A stretch of DNA of 64,000 nucleotides from Microbacterium sp. 70-16 (GTDB lineage Bacteria > Actinomycetota > Actinomycetes > Actinomycetales > Microbacteriaceae): assembly GCF_001898315.1 (NCBI RefSeq), contig NZ_MKTQ01000028.1, positions 184,832 to 248,831 of the forward strand, read 5' to 3'. Positions 1 through 8,665 of this stretch are shown here, piece after piece. Made by a program: the position numbers and the translations under genes. Within the stretch, counting starts at the first letter, position 1; each line of letters starts with the position of its first letter. Below the pieces are notes generated by a model. That model was not told where the DNA came from. It ran no database searches and was given only the letters and a program-made list of their open reading frames with translations.

Positions 1-264
1 CACATGCTTATGCATCAAGCGGGTGGCGATCCCGAACAGCCAGGGGCGAGCATCGACGATCGCGAGGTCGTACGCTGCTCTCTTCTCGAAGGCGACGAGG
101 AACGTCTCCGACATCACGTCCTCGGCGCTGCCCTCTCCCAGCCGCTGCGCCGCGTAGCGGTAGATCGCCGGCGCATGTCGATCGAAGAGCAACGCGAACG
201 CACCCGGCTCATCCGCCGAACGTTCGATCACCTCGTTGTCTGTGCCCACGTCTGTATTGCTCAT
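1..264 (-). CDS. ECF-type RNA polymerase sigma factor (5' part, runs off the window)
   Basis: The first 88 residues are present; the rest lies beyond the left edge. The N-terminal 10-20 residues are acidic. They are followed by sigma-70 region 2, with a segment reading FDRHAPAIYRYAAQRLG and then VMSETFLVAFEKR. This matches the aromatic and arginine-rich helix by which ECF sigma factors bind core RNA polymerase and the -10 element. It would direct RNA polymerase to a small regulon; the stimulus and any anti-sigma factor are outside the window. The ATG at 262-264 is preceded almost directly by GGGAGGA, a short spacing, so a GTG five codons downstream is a possible alternative start. The family call is good; the subgroup cannot be told from the N-terminus alone. 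Confidence 0.8.
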   Translation of the reverse strand, partial: MSNTDVGTDNEVIERSADEPGAFALLFDRHAPAIYRYAAQRLGEGSAEDVMSETFLVAFEKRAAYDLAIVDARPWLFGIATRLMHKHV

Positions 265-579
265 TCCTCCCGTTCGAGTTCACGATCCACCACCTCGACC
301 CGATCTGATGACACGACGTGCCGGTGCGGACAACGCGACGATAGCCGCCGACGGCGCGAGCACAGCGAGCGGAAGCGAGCGCCCGAGCGGGCACGCCAAG
401 TCGGGGAGGAGACGGAGGGATTCGCGCTCTCCGTCTCGCTCTCACGCGGCCGAAACGAGGCAGCGGAGCACCACGCAGTGAGCAGAACGCTCAGCGATAT
501 CCCGGGAGAATCGCAAGAATGCTCAACGCCAGCCACTTCAAGAACGTGGCAGAAATGGTAGATTTCGTGGCAGAAGCCG
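265..579. other. Intergenic stretch without a convincing gene
   Basis: About 315 bases upstream of the sigma-factor gene. Several open frames cross it on both strands, but they are arginine/serine-rich with no recognisable domain and overlap the sigma gene or each other. The part next to the sigma start presumably holds its promoter; I could not pick out a clear -35/-10 pair. Confidence 0.4.
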
Positions 580-606
580 AAGAAAACAGCCTCTGATCAG
601 GGCTTT
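580..606 (-). terminator. Rho-independent terminator after tRNA-Ser(GCT)
   Basis: On the minus strand, immediately downstream of the tRNA, AGCC pairs with GGCT around the self-complementary CTGATCAG, followed by GTTTTCTTC. The stem plus T-run in the right place fits a factor-independent terminator for the tRNA transcript. Confidence 0.6.
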
Positions 607-613
607 TCAGAGC

Positions 614-701
614 GGAGACGGAGGGATTTGAACCCTCGGTCCCCTTGCGAGGACTCCACCTTAGCAGGGTGGTGCACTAGGCCTGACTATGCGACGTCTC
701 C
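614..701 (-). tRNA. tRNA-Ser(GCT)
   Basis: The 88-nt minus-strand sequence folds as a class II tRNA. The acceptor stem GGAGACG pairs with CGTCTCC. The anticodon arm is CCACC-CTGCTAA-GGTGG with anticodon GCT (reads AGC/AGU). A long variable arm typical of serine tRNAs follows, then a T-arm with GGTTCAAATCC. CCA is not encoded. It lies about 1.4 kb from a second serine tRNA gene and 2.5 kb from serS. Confidence 0.95.
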
Positions 702-787
702 AGGCGCTCGGCGGCCGAAACCGTGCGAACGCACCCGGCAATCATAACCGGTCCGCGGCCCGGCACCGAACCGGGTAATGGGCGGCC

Positions 788-2071
788 TCAGCGCTGCGCG
801 ACGGTGCAGGTGACCTGCGCGGCGGTCTGGCCGGTGATCGAGCTCGGCAGCTGGACGGCGGTCTCGGTGGGCGCCGGCGTCTCGGTGTCGGTGGCATCCG
901 GCGTGGCCGAGTCGGTGGGCTCGGGCGTCGCCGTGGCATCCGTCTCGGGCGCCGTCGCTTCACCGACGACCTCGGTGCTGGATCCGTCGCTGGTCGATCC
1001 CGTCAGCGCGATCGGCTGGTTGGCCGCGAGCGCGTCGAACAGCACGGTGGCAGCACTGGTCACCGGCAGCACGCGTGAACCGTCCTCAGCGTAGACCGTC
1101 GGGTACTGCAAGAAGACGATGTCCTCGTACGCCACGGCACGCACGGCCATCGCGATCTGCACCATGCGCTGCGGGTTGGCCAGCGAGGTGCTCAGGACGA
1201 TCTGCCCCTCGTTCACCTGCGCCACGGCCGTGTTGGCGAGGTTGAGCAGGGTCGCGGGGTTGTTGAGCACACCCTCCGACTGCAGCTTGCGCACGAGCGA
1301 GCTCATGAACTGCTGCTGATTCGAGATGCGCCCGAGGTCAGACCCGTCGCCGATGCCGTGACGGATGCGCAGGAACTGCAGCGCCTCAACGCCCACGAGC
1401 GTCCGAGTGCCGGCCGGCCAGTCGATGCCGGTGTGGCTGTCTTGGATCGGATCCGACAGACACACGTCGACGCCGCCGATGGCATCCGACATGTTGATGA
1501 CGCCCGTCCAGCGGGTCGCGGCAGCGAACTGGATGTCGATCCCGGTGAGCGCCTCGATCGTCGCCACCGAGCACGACAGCCCGCCGTACATGTACGACAC
1601 GTTGAGCATCTGCGCGCTCATCGCCGAATACTGCGTGCCGTCCTCGCCCGTGCACGACGGGATCGGGACGATCATGTCGCGCGGGAAAGAGATGACGGTC
1701 ACGCGGCGCGGGTTGTCGCTGACGTGCAGCAGCAGAGTGACGTCGTTGCGCTCACCCTCGGTGTCGCCGTTCTGGCACGCGCCCGACAGCGCGGCGTTGG
1801 CCCCCTCGCACGAGTCGGTGCCGACGACGAGCAGGTTGACGCCGCCCTCGATCTCGCCGAGCGTCGGCGGCAGCGTGACATCGTCATCGCCGATCGAGAC
1901 ACTGTTGTCGGCCACGGCCCGCGCGGCATCCCACACGTAGAACGCGCCGACGGCGGTCACGCTGAGCACGGCCACGACGACCATCGCGCCGAGCACAGTG
2001 AGCACCTGCACGAACGGATTCGGCGAACGCAGGATGCCATGACGGGCCACGGGCTGGCGGCGTGCGCTCAC
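788..2071 (-). CDS. LytR-CpsA-Psr (LCP) family cell-wall glycopolymer ligase
   Basis: A 427-residue membrane-anchored protein. A short cytoplasmic N-terminus is followed by one transmembrane helix (about residues 20-45) and the extracytoplasmic LCP domain (about 75-330). Family landmarks include NLLVVGTDS, the RNDVTLLLH strand and FPRDM, whose Arg/Asp bind the polyprenyl-pyrophosphate substrate and metal. The last 60 residues are a Thr/Pro/Glu/Asp-rich low-complexity tail. LCP enzymes transfer teichoic acid-like or other glycopolymers from lipid carriers onto peptidoglycan. The GTG at 2069-2071 is chosen because AAAGGA lies 5-6 bases upstream; the frame stays open through the upstream tRNA gene but that part cannot be coding. 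It starts only 18 bases after tRNA-Ser(TGA) and may share its transcript. The polymer attached is unknown. Confidence 0.85.
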   Translation of the reverse strand: MSARRQPVARHGILRSPNPFVQVLTVLGAMVVVAVLSVTAVGAFYVWDAARAVADNSVSIGDDDVTLPPTLGEIEGGVNLLVVGTDSCEGANAALSGACQNGDTEGERNDVTLLLHVSDNPRRVTVISFPRDMIVPIPSCTGEDGTQYSAMSAQMLNVSYMYGGLSCSVATIEALTGIDIQFAAATRWTGVINMSDAIGGVDVCLSDPIQDSHTGIDWPAGTRTLVGVEALQFLRIRHGIGDGSDLGRISNQQQFMSSLVRKLQSEGVLNNPATLLNLANTAVAQVNEGQIVLSTSLANPQRMVQIAMAVRAVAYEDIVFLQYPTVYAEDGSRVLPVTSAATVLFDALAANQPIALTGSTSDGSSTEVVGEATAPETDATATPEPTDSATPDATDTETPAPTETAVQLPSSITGQTAAQVTCTVAQR

Positions 2072-2089
2072 AGGGGTCCTTTCACAAGC

Positions 2090-2173
2090 GGAGGGTGTGG
2101 GATTCGAACCCACGGGACATTGCTGCCCACTGGTTTTCAAGACCAGGTCCATCGGCCGCTCGGACAACCCTCC
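2090..2173 (-). tRNA. tRNA-Ser(TGA)
   Basis: An 84-nt minus-strand class II tRNA. The acceptor stem is GGAGGGT/ACCCTCC, and the anticodon arm CTGGT-CTTGAAA-ACCAG carries anticodon TGA (reads UCA-type serine codons). It has a long variable arm and a T-arm containing GGTTCGAATCC. CCA is not encoded. It sits between the HAD phosphatase gene and the LCP gene, all on the same strand as serS. Confidence 0.95.
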
Positions 2174-2304
2174 CGGCGGACGCATACTGCGGGCAGCATG
2201 GCATCCGTCGAACAGGCGTCGAGTCTAGTCCAGACGACGTCCCCATCTTCGCGTGTGCGCCTGTGCGGGCCCTGAAAGACGCGCCCGACCAGCCTGAAAG
2301 CGGT

Positions 2305-3231
2305 TCAGAGCGTCCGCAGCACGTCGGCGACGCCACCGGAATGAACGGATGCCGTGATCTCGCCCGCCTCGCGGCGCACCTCATCGGGCCCCTGCCCCAT
2401 CGCGATCGCGCGGCCGCCGTGCTCGCGCGCCCAGCGGAACATCCCGACGTCGTTGCGTCCGTCGCCCATCACGAGCACCCGGTCGGGCTCGATGCCCAGC
2501 CACGTGCGTACCTTCTCGAGCGCGGTCGACTTGTCGACGCCCTGCGGGGCGATGTCGAGCCACGCCGACCAGCCGACGGCGTACGACACCCCGTTCAGCC
2601 CGATCCGCGCGACGAGGTCGACGAAGTCGCTGTCGTCGTTCTCGGGCGACACGACGACGACGCGGCACACCGGCTGCGCCGCCAACTCGGCGAACGGCAC
2701 ACGGCGCGCGTGCACGAGGTTCCAGTCGTCCATCGGCTCGGTGTACAGCCGGTGCCCGTCGGCGAGCTCGACCATGTAGCGTGCATCCGGCAGGTGCGAC
2801 CGCAGCAACTCAAGCACGTCGCTCGCGTCGAACGTCTCGACGTGGAACCGCTCGTAGTGTGACTCTTCCGCGAAGTCACCCTCGACCCGCTTCATGATGA
2901 CGGCGCCGTTCGAGCACACCGCGTACTCGGGTGCGAGTTCGAGCACCCGCTGGATGCCCCGCGTCCCCTCCCACGACCTGCCGGTCGCGAGCATGACCTC
3001 GTTGCCCGCGCGGTGCGCGTGCGCGATCGCCTCGACGACCCCGGGGCTGAGTGTCTCGTCCTCCAGCAGCACCGTGCCGTCGACGTCGAGCGCGATCAGC
3101 AGCGGATCGACGCGGGCCGCCGACCGCTCGGCATCCGTCGCGATCTCTTCGACGAGCTGCGCCGCAGCGCGCGGACGCACGACCTCGACTGAGCCGGTGG
3201 GCGGCAGGTGCTCTTCGGCGGATTCGGTCAT
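2305..3231 (-). CDS. HAD superfamily (Cof-type) sugar/phospholipid phosphatase
   Basis: 308 residues. After a 45-residue N-terminal extension comes the HAD motif I DVDGT (about 49-53; first Asp is the nucleophile). Motif II is LATGRSW (about 80), and the motif III/IV region is VMGDGRNDVGMF near residue 250. A C2-type cap between motifs II and III places it in the Cof/YidA subfamily, which dephosphorylates small phosphorylated sugars or cofactors; the natural substrate is not predictable. Its ATG shares one base with the TGA of serS (TGATG), so translation is probably coupled to serS. The frame extends upstream into serS without a credible start. Confidence 0.85.
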   Translation of the reverse strand: MTESAEEHLPPTGSVEVVRPRAAAQLVEEIATDAERSAARVDPLLIALDVDGTVLLEDETLSPGVVEAIAHAHRAGNEVMLATGRSWEGTRGIQRVLELAPEYAVCSNGAVIMKRVEGDFAEESHYERFHVETFDASDVLELLRSHLPDARYMVELADGHRLYTEPMDDWNLVHARRVPFAELAAQPVCRVVVVSPENDDSDFVDLVARIGLNGVSYAVGWSAWLDIAPQGVDKSTALEKVRTWLGIEPDRVLVMGDGRNDVGMFRWAREHGGRAIAMGQGPDEVRREAGEITASVHSGGVADVLRTL

Positions 3232-4511
3232 CAGCCGACCGGCTCCGCGATCGCGATGCCACCGAGGTACGGCCGCAGCACCTCGGGGATCACGACCGAG
3301 CCGTCCTCGCGCTGATGCGTCTCGAGCAGCGCGACGATCCACCGGGTCGTCGCGAGTGTGCCGTTGAGCGTCGCGACGGGCGCCGTCTTGCCGACGCCCC
3401 CGCCCTCGACCGGCGGCCGGTACCGCACATCGAGGCGGCGCGCCTGGTAGCTCGTGCAGTTGCTCGTCGAGGTGAGCTCGCGGTACGCGTCTTGCGTCGG
3501 CACCCACGCCTCCACGTCGTACTTGCGCGCCGCCGACGATCCGAGGTCTCCTGCGGCAACGTCGATGACGCGGTAGCTGAGGCCGAGGTCCTGCAGCATC
3601 TGCTCTTGCAGGGCGACGAGGCGCAGGTGCTCCGCCTCGGCATCCTCCGGCGTCGTGTAGACGAACATCTCGAGCTTGTTGAACTGGTGCACGCGGATGA
3701 TGCCGCGGGTGTCCTTGCCGTACGAGCCGGCCTCGCGCCGGTAGCAGGTCGACCAGCCCGCGTAGCGCTTGGCGCCGGATGCCAGGTCGAGGATCTCGCC
3801 CATGTGGTACCCGGCGAGGGGCACCTCGCTCGTGCCGACGAGGTAGAGGTCGTCCTCTTCGAGCTTGTACACCTCGTCGGCGTGCTGACCGAGGAAGCCC
3901 GTGCCGCGCATGATCTCGGGGCGCACGAGCGTCGGCGGGATCATCGGGATGAACCCGGCATCCACCGCGCGCTGCAGCGCGAGCGACATGAGGGCGTATT
4001 CGAGGCGCGCGCCGATGCCGGTGAGGAAGTAGAAGCGGCTGCCCGAGACCTTCGTGCCGCGCTCCATGTCGATCGCGCCGAGCAGTTCGCCCAGCTCGAG
4101 GTGGTCGCGCGGCTCGAAGTCGAACGTCGCGGGCTCGCCGTGCGTGCGCAGCGTGACGAAGTCCTCTTCACCGCCGGCGGGCACCCCGTCGATGACGATG
4201 TTCTCGATGCGACCCAGCGCCGCCGTGGCGGCCTCTTCGGCCTCGGTCACCGCGACCTGCGCGGCCTTGACCCGGTCGCTCAGATCCTTGGCCTGCGCGA
4301 CGAGTGCGGCCTTCTCGTCCTTGGGCGCCTGCGCGACCTTCTTGCCGTGCGCGTTCTGCTCGGCCCGCAGCTCTTCGAACGCGGTGATCGCGGCGCGGCG
4401 CGCGCGGTCGGCCTCAAGTGCGGCATCCACCGTCTCGGGCGACTCACCGCGCGAGATCTGCGAACGCTTGACGAGGTCGGGGTTGTCGCGGAGAAGGGCC
4501 AGATCGATCAC
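3231..4511 (-). CDS. serS: Seryl-tRNA synthetase
   Basis: A full-length 426-residue class II aminoacyl-tRNA synthetase charging tRNA-Ser (and tRNA-Sec where present). The N-terminal about 110 residues form the helical tRNA-binding arm, beginning [18 protein letters not shown]. The catalytic core carries motif 2 around [22 protein letters not shown] and motif 3 near the C-terminus ([19 protein letters not shown]). The gene is divergent from the diacylglycerol kinase gene, with 93 bases between the starts, and is translationally coupled to the downstream HAD gene. Both serine tRNA genes of this window lie within 4 kb downstream on the same strand. No T-box-like leader was seen. Confidence 0.97.
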   Translation of the reverse strand: MIDLALLRDNPDLVKRSQISRGESPETVDAALEADRARRAAITAFEELRAEQNAHGKKVAQAPKDEKAALVAQAKDLSDRVKAAQVAVTEAEEAATAALGRIENIVIDGVPAGGEEDFVTLRTHGEPATFDFEPRDHLELGELLGAIDMERGTKVSGSRFYFLTGIGARLEYALMSLALQRAVDAGFIPMIPPTLVRPEIMRGTGFLGQHADEVYKLEEDDLYLVGTSEVPLAGYHMGEILDLASGAKRYAGWSTCYRREAGSYGKDTRGIIRVHQFNKLEMFVYTTPEDAEAEHLRLVALQEQMLQDLGLSYRVIDVAAGDLGSSAARKYDVEAWVPTQDAYRELTSTSNCTSYQARRLDVRYRPPVEGGGVGKTAPVATLNGTLATTRWIVALLETHQREDGSVVIPEVLRPYLGGIAIAEPVG

Positions 4512-4604
4512 CCGAACAGTCTAGTTACGGGCCGACGCCGCGAGACAGCGCGGGCAGCCTCACTATCCCGGCCGCCGCGGCCTGCCGCGCGCTATCGTTG
4601 CGAC

Positions 4605-5612
4605 ATGACCGATGCCGACGCCACTGCCCCCGCGGCGCGGCGTGCGGCGCTCGTCTACAACCCGATCAAGGTCGACGCTGAGGCCCTGCGCGATCTCGTC
4701 CGCCGCAGCGCGGCCGACGCGGGGTGGGCCGAGCCCCTCTTCTACGAGACGACCGTCGACGACCTGGGCGACGGCGCGACGCGCGAAGCGCTGGATGCCG
4801 GCGCCGCGGCCGTCCTCGTCGCCGGCGGCGACGGCACCGTGCGCGCGGTCAGCGCGGCGATGAGCGGTTCAGGCATCCCGCTGACGATCGTCCCCAGCGG
4901 CACGGGCAACCTGCTCGCCCGCAATCTGAACCTGCCGCTGACGAACCCCGAGACGATGGTCGCGGCCGCCTTCGACGGCGACGTGCACGCGATCGACATC
5001 GGCTACGCGGCCCTCGTGCGCGCCGGCGGCGAGCGCGAAGAGCACGCGTTCGTCGTGATGGGCGGCATGGGGCTGGATGCCGCGATGATCGCCAACACCA
5101 GCGGTGACCTCAAGAAGCGCGTCGGCTGGGTCGCCTACGTCGACGGCGCTGCCCGCTCGCTCGTGCGCGCGAAGCCGTTCCCGATCATGTACCAGGTGCC
5201 CGGTCACCGCATGCACCGCGCCACCGTGCAGAGCGTGCTGTTCGCCAACTGCGGGTCGCTGCCGGCCGGGCTGGAGCTGATCCCCGAGGCATCCGTCGCC
5301 GACGGCGCCCTCGACATCGTCATCTTCCAGCCGAAGAACCCGCTCGGCTGGCTGCTCGTCTGGCGCCGCGTCGCGTGGGACAACAGTGTGCTGCGGCGCT
5401 TCCGCGCCGGGCGGCATATCCTGCGGCTGCGCACGAAAGACAACGCCGTGCGCTACGCGAAGGGTTCGGGGATCGAAGTCGCCGCATCCGCTCCGCGCCC
5501 CGTGCAGCTCGACGGCGACGAGTTCGGCGAGGCGACCGGCGTCACGGTGCGCGTCGCCGCCGGCGCGCTGCAGCTGGCGGTGCCGACGGGGCATGTGTCG
5601 GCGGCGCTGTAG
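4605..5612 (+). CDS. Diacylglycerol kinase-like lipid kinase (DagK/YegS family)
   Basis: 335 residues. The N-terminal catalytic domain has the nucleotide-binding GGDGT (about 74-78) and the GTGNLLARNL motif (about 98-107). The C-terminal beta-sandwich domain ends in a QLDGDEFG segment, as expected for this family. Members phosphorylate diacylglycerol, sphingoid bases or related lipids at the inner membrane face; actinobacterial members may act in phosphatidylinositol mannoside or phosphatidic acid recycling. The ATG at 4605 begins MTDADATAP. The frame is open far upstream, but that part is antisense to serS and not believable. Divergent from serS, with no co-transcribed partner. Confidence 0.85.
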   Translation: MTDADATAPAARRAALVYNPIKVDAEALRDLVRRSAADAGWAEPLFYETTVDDLGDGATREALDAGAAAVLVAGGDGTVRAVSAAMSGSGIPLTIVPSGTGNLLARNLNLPLTNPETMVAAAFDGDVHAIDIGYAALVRAGGEREEHAFVVMGGMGLDAAMIANTSGDLKKRVGWVAYVDGAARSLVRAKPFPIMYQVPGHRMHRATVQSVLFANCGSLPAGLELIPEASVADGALDIVIFQPKNPLGWLLVWRRVAWDNSVLRRFRAGRHILRLRTKDNAVRYAKGSGIEVAASAPRPVQLDGDEFGEATGVTVRVAAGALQLAVPTGHVSAAL

Positions 5613-5729
5613 CGTCGGGGGCGTCAGGGCGCTGTCGGGGACGCCGGTTAGCGTCCGTGCCGTCGGAGCGCCCGTGGCGTTGCCCGGTGCCCGGGAATGG
5701 AGCCGCCTCGCCGCCGGTTGGCCTCAGCG

Positions 5730-6776
5730 ATGACTCCCGCACTCTCCGTTCTCGATCTCGTCTCCGTCCGCACCGGGCAGACCAGCGCGCAAGCGATTGC
5801 CGCGTCGCTCGACCTCGCCGTCCGCGCTGACGAACTCGGCTACCGCCGCTATTGGTTCGCCGAGCACCACAACATGCCGGCCGTCGCCTCGACGACGCCG
5901 CCCGTGCTCGTCGCCGCCGCGGCCACGCGCACCTCGCGCATCCGCGTCGGATCGGGTGGTGTCATGCTGCCCAACCACTCGCCGCTGATCGTCGCCGAGC
6001 AGTTCTCGGCGCTCGAGGCCATCGCTCCGGGGCGCATCGACCTCGGCATCGGCCGCGCGCCGGGCAGCGACCCCGTCATCACCCAGCTGCTGCGCATGTC
6101 GGGGACGACGAGCGAGGTCGATCGCTTCCCCGACAACATCCGCGACATCCTCGCGCTGAGCTCGCCGGAGGGTGCGACCGTGCGCCTGACGGGCCGACCT
6201 GTCGGCGACGACCGCTACACGGTACATGCGACCCCCGCCGCGACCGGCGCACCGGAGCTGTGGCTGCTCGGGTCATCCGACTACTCGGCACAGCTCGCGG
6301 CGGCCTTCGGCCTGCCCTACGTGTTCGCGAACCACTTCTCCGGCGAGGGGCTCGAGCGCGCGCTCGACCTGTACCGGCAGCAGTTCCAGCCGTCCGAGCA
6401 CCTCGATGCTCCCCGCACGTTCCTGACGGCGAACGCCGTCGTGGCGACCACCGAAGCCGAAGCCGAGGCGCGCATGCTGCCGCAGGCGCGCATGATGGCG
6501 CGGCTGCGCGGCGGGCGCCCGCTCGTCGCGCTCGAGACGGTCGAGCAGGCGGCGGATGCCGAGGCATCCGACCACCTCGCCGCCCCGGTGCTCGACGCGA
6601 TGCGCCGCCGCTGGTTCGTCGGCGCGGGCGCCGAAGTGCGCGAGCGACTGGCCGCCTTCGCGGCGCAGCACGGCGTCGACGAGATCATGATCTCGCCCGT
6701 CGCGGGCGCGTACGAGGCGGAACCCCTGGGCGTCGCCGCGGGCCGCGTGCAGACTCTCGAGCTGCTCGCCGGCTGA
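5730..6776 (+). CDS. LLM-class flavin-dependent oxidoreductase (MsnO8-like)
   Basis: 348 residues with the bacterial luciferase-like TIM barrel. The run WFAEHHNMP (about 45-53), the GSGGVMLPNHSPL segment and DLGIGRAPG are hallmarks of the MsnO8 subgroup of luciferase-like monooxygenases, which use reduced FMN or F420. The substrate is unknown; the family covers alkanal, sulfonate and antibiotic-like substrates. Start chosen at ATG 5730 (MTPALSVLDL) because homologous proteins begin there; ATG 5697 would add 11 unlikely residues, and neither has a clear ribosome-binding site. Convergent with pheA, with a large nested hairpin between the two stops. Confidence 0.85.
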   Translation: MTPALSVLDLVSVRTGQTSAQAIAASLDLAVRADELGYRRYWFAEHHNMPAVASTTPPVLVAAAATRTSRIRVGSGGVMLPNHSPLIVAEQFSALEAIAPGRIDLGIGRAPGSDPVITQLLRMSGTTSEVDRFPDNIRDILALSSPEGATVRLTGRPVGDDRYTVHATPAATGAPELWLLGSSDYSAQLAAAFGLPYVFANHFSGEGLERALDLYRQQFQPSEHLDAPRTFLTANAVVATTEAEAEARMLPQARMMARLRGGRPLVALETVEQAADAEASDHLAAPVLDAMRRRWFVGAGAEVRERLAAFAAQHGVDEIMISPVAGAYEAEPLGVAAGRVQTLELLAG

Positions 6777-6784
6777 CGCGGTTT

Positions 6785-6866
6785 CGCAACTGCAAGGGAC
6801 CGTCGGCGACACGCCGCGCCGGCGCCCGTCCGCGCGGCGTGTCGCGCGCGCGGCCTTGCAGTTGCG
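6785..6866. repeat. Nested perfect hairpin between convergent genes (palindrome family F)
   Basis: The outer arms CGCAACTGCAAGG (6785-6797) and CCTTGCAGTTGCG (6854-6866) are perfect complements. Inside them GCGACACGCCGCGC (6806-6819) pairs perfectly with GCGCGGCGTGTCGC (6832-6845). There is no T-run, so it is not a classical terminator, although it could stop both converging transcripts. Confidence 0.85.
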
Positions 6867-6884
6867 TCCCGGCGCGAGCCGGGG

Positions 6885-7844
6885 TCAGGCCTCGGGCTCG
6901 CCCGAGATCAGGCCGCGCAGCCAGTCGCGGGCCTCGACGAACACGTCGTCGGAGTAACGCTCCGGGTAGTGCACAATCTGGCGGTCGGCGCGGGGGTACG
7001 ACCCCAGATACGTGACCTTGGGGCTGAACCGGCGCAGACCCATCAGGGCGTCGGCCATGCGCTCATCCTGCACGTGCCCGTCGGCGTCGATGACGAACCG
7101 GTAGCGGCCGAGTTCGTCGCCGACGGGGCGCGACGCGAGCAACGACAGGTTGATCCCGCGGGTCGCGAACTGCTCCAGCAGCTCGAGCAGGGCACCGGGA
7201 TACTCCTCGGGCAGCTCGACGATGAGCGACGTCTTGTCGGCCCCGGTCGGTGGCGGCGCGGCCACCGTGCGGCTCACCAGCACGAACCGCGTGACGGCGC
7301 CCGCGTTGTCGCCGATGCCCTCGGCCAGCAGCTCGAGGTCGTAGTGCTCGAGGATGCCCGGGGGTGCGATCGCGGCATCCGCATCGCTGACCCCGTCGAC
7401 GATCCCGACGGCCGAGGCCACGTTGCTCGCCGCCGGCAGGTGCGCGTGCTCGGGCAGGTTCGCGGTCATCCACTGCAGGCACTGCGCGTAGGCGACGGGG
7501 TGCGCCGCGACCAGCTTGACGTCTTCCAGGCGGACGCCGGGGCGGGCGACGAGCACGAAGCTCACCGGCACCAGGTACTCGCCCACGATCCGCAGGCCCG
7601 GCATCGTGGCGAGGGCATCCTGCGCCGTCGACACACCGCCGTCGACCGAGTTCTCGATCGCGATCATCGCGGCATCCGACCGACCCTCGACGACGTCCGA
7701 CAGGGCCTCGCCGACGTTGCGCACGGGCCGCCAGATCTGGTCGCGCGCCTCGGGAACCTGGGCAAGCGCAGCCTCGGTGAACGTCCCCGCCGGACCGAGG
7801 TAGCTGTATGTGCGACGGGCGGGTGCGGCGGGATCGAGGCTCAC
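6885..7844 (-). CDS. pheA: Prephenate dehydratase
   Basis: A 319-residue monofunctional enzyme converting prephenate to phenylpyruvate in phenylalanine synthesis. The N-terminal dehydratase domain (about 1-190) begins YSYLGPAGTFTEAAL and contains the catalytic Thr-Arg-Phe of VTRFVLVSR. The C-terminal ACT domain (about 205-285) has GALLELLEQF and SLLASRPV, matching the GALV and ESRP motifs that bind phenylalanine for feedback control. No chorismate mutase domain is fused. The start is uncertain between GTG 7844 and GTG 7850, both behind a weak AGG; I list the former. Divergent from the lipoprotein gene. The 20-25 residues after the ACT domain (YPERYSDDVFVEARDWL) are a C-terminal extension also seen in actinobacterial relatives. 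Confidence 0.93.
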   Translation of the reverse strand: MSLDPAAPARRTYSYLGPAGTFTEAALAQVPEARDQIWRPVRNVGEALSDVVEGRSDAAMIAIENSVDGGVSTAQDALATMPGLRIVGEYLVPVSFVLVARPGVRLEDVKLVAAHPVAYAQCLQWMTANLPEHAHLPAASNVASAVGIVDGVSDADAAIAPPGILEHYDLELLAEGIGDNAGAVTRFVLVSRTVAAPPPTGADKTSLIVELPEEYPGALLELLEQFATRGINLSLLASRPVGDELGRYRFVIDADGHVQDERMADALMGLRRFSPKVTYLGSYPRADRQIVHYPERYSDDVFVEARDWLRGLISGEPEA

Positions 7845-7908
7845 GGGCACCAAGCCTAGTCGCGCGATTCTGCCGGGGATCACGAGAGCCGCCGGGTACC
7901 GTGGAACA

Positions 7909-8556
7909 GTGACCCGCCTCCCCCGCACCGCCGCTCTCGCCGCCGCCGCCGTCTTCGCCGGCATCCTCGCGCTCGGCGCGACCGCGTGCGCACCCGAGCC
8001 CGAGCCCACCGCCACGGCGACGACCGGCCCGACGGAGACGGCGACGGCGACGCCGACCACTTCGGCGACCACGACGCCGACGCCAACCGAGACGGCATCC
8101 GCGGATGCCTGCCTCGTCGGCACGTGGGTCATGGACCAGGATGCCCTCACCGCGTTCTACGACCAGGTCAACGACCTGCAGGCGGGCTCCGGAGTGAGCT
8201 TCAGCCCGACCGGCTCGGCGACGATGGTCCTCGGCGCCGACGGTGGCTACACGTGGACGCCCGACGCGCAGGTCACGGCACAGGCATCCGGTGTCACGAT
8301 CGACCTCACCTTCGCTGGGCACATGGACGGCACCTACACGGCCACCGACACCCAGATCACCTCGGATGTCGTGACCACCGACGACCTGCAGATCACGGCG
8401 ACGATCGACGGCACCTCGACCGACCCCGGCGACATCGCCCACGAGATCGCCGCCGCTCCGCTGAGCGACGCCGCCTACACCTGCTCGGCCGACACGCTCA
8501 CGCTCGAGAGCTCGATGCTCGACAGCTCGGTGACCTCGAACTTCCGCCGCGGCTGA
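7909..8556 (+). CDS. Putative secreted lipoprotein of unknown function
   Basis: 215 residues. A charged N-terminus and hydrophobic helix end in LGATAC, a permissive lipobox, so Cys27 is the likely lipidated residue. A 40-residue Thr/Pro/Ala linker follows. The body then resembles small lipocalin-like 'lipid-binding' lipoproteins: it has repeated short beta strands, the opening ACLVGTWVMDQ, and a C-terminal TCSADTLTL. The role at the cell surface is unknown. The GTG start is inferred from the position of the signal sequence; no strong ribosome-binding site is visible. Divergent from pheA (64 bases between the starts), followed by pgm on the same strand. Confidence 0.75.
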   Translation: MTRLPRTAALAAAAVFAGILALGATACAPEPEPTATATTGPTETATATPTTSATTTPTPTETASADACLVGTWVMDQDALTAFYDQVNDLQAGSGVSFSPTGSATMVLGADGGYTWTPDAQVTAQASGVTIDLTFAGHMDGTYTATDTQITSDVVTTDDLQITATIDGTSTDPGDIAHEIAAAPLSDAAYTCSADTLTLESSMLDSSVTSNFRRG

Positions 8557-8665
8557 GCCGGGCCCGACGCGCGCCCGGGCCGTCGCCGTGCGCGCGGCCC
8601 GTCACATAACGGACTCAGATCTGCCGACCGGTGCACGGCCGCGGGCCAAGTGACAGACTGGGGCC

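Noticed and set aside
4..561. Plus-strand frame over the sigma-factor gene
   Set aside because: Antisense to a clear sigma region 2 and without any recognisable domain.
788..2185. Longer LCP protein starting inside tRNA-Ser(TGA)
   Set aside because: The extra 38 codons are the tRNA gene; a GTG with a good ribosome-binding site follows at 2071.
3051..4604. Long N-terminal extension of the diacylglycerol kinase frame
   Set aside because: Antisense to serS; the kinase domain starts at 4605 with a normal N-terminus.
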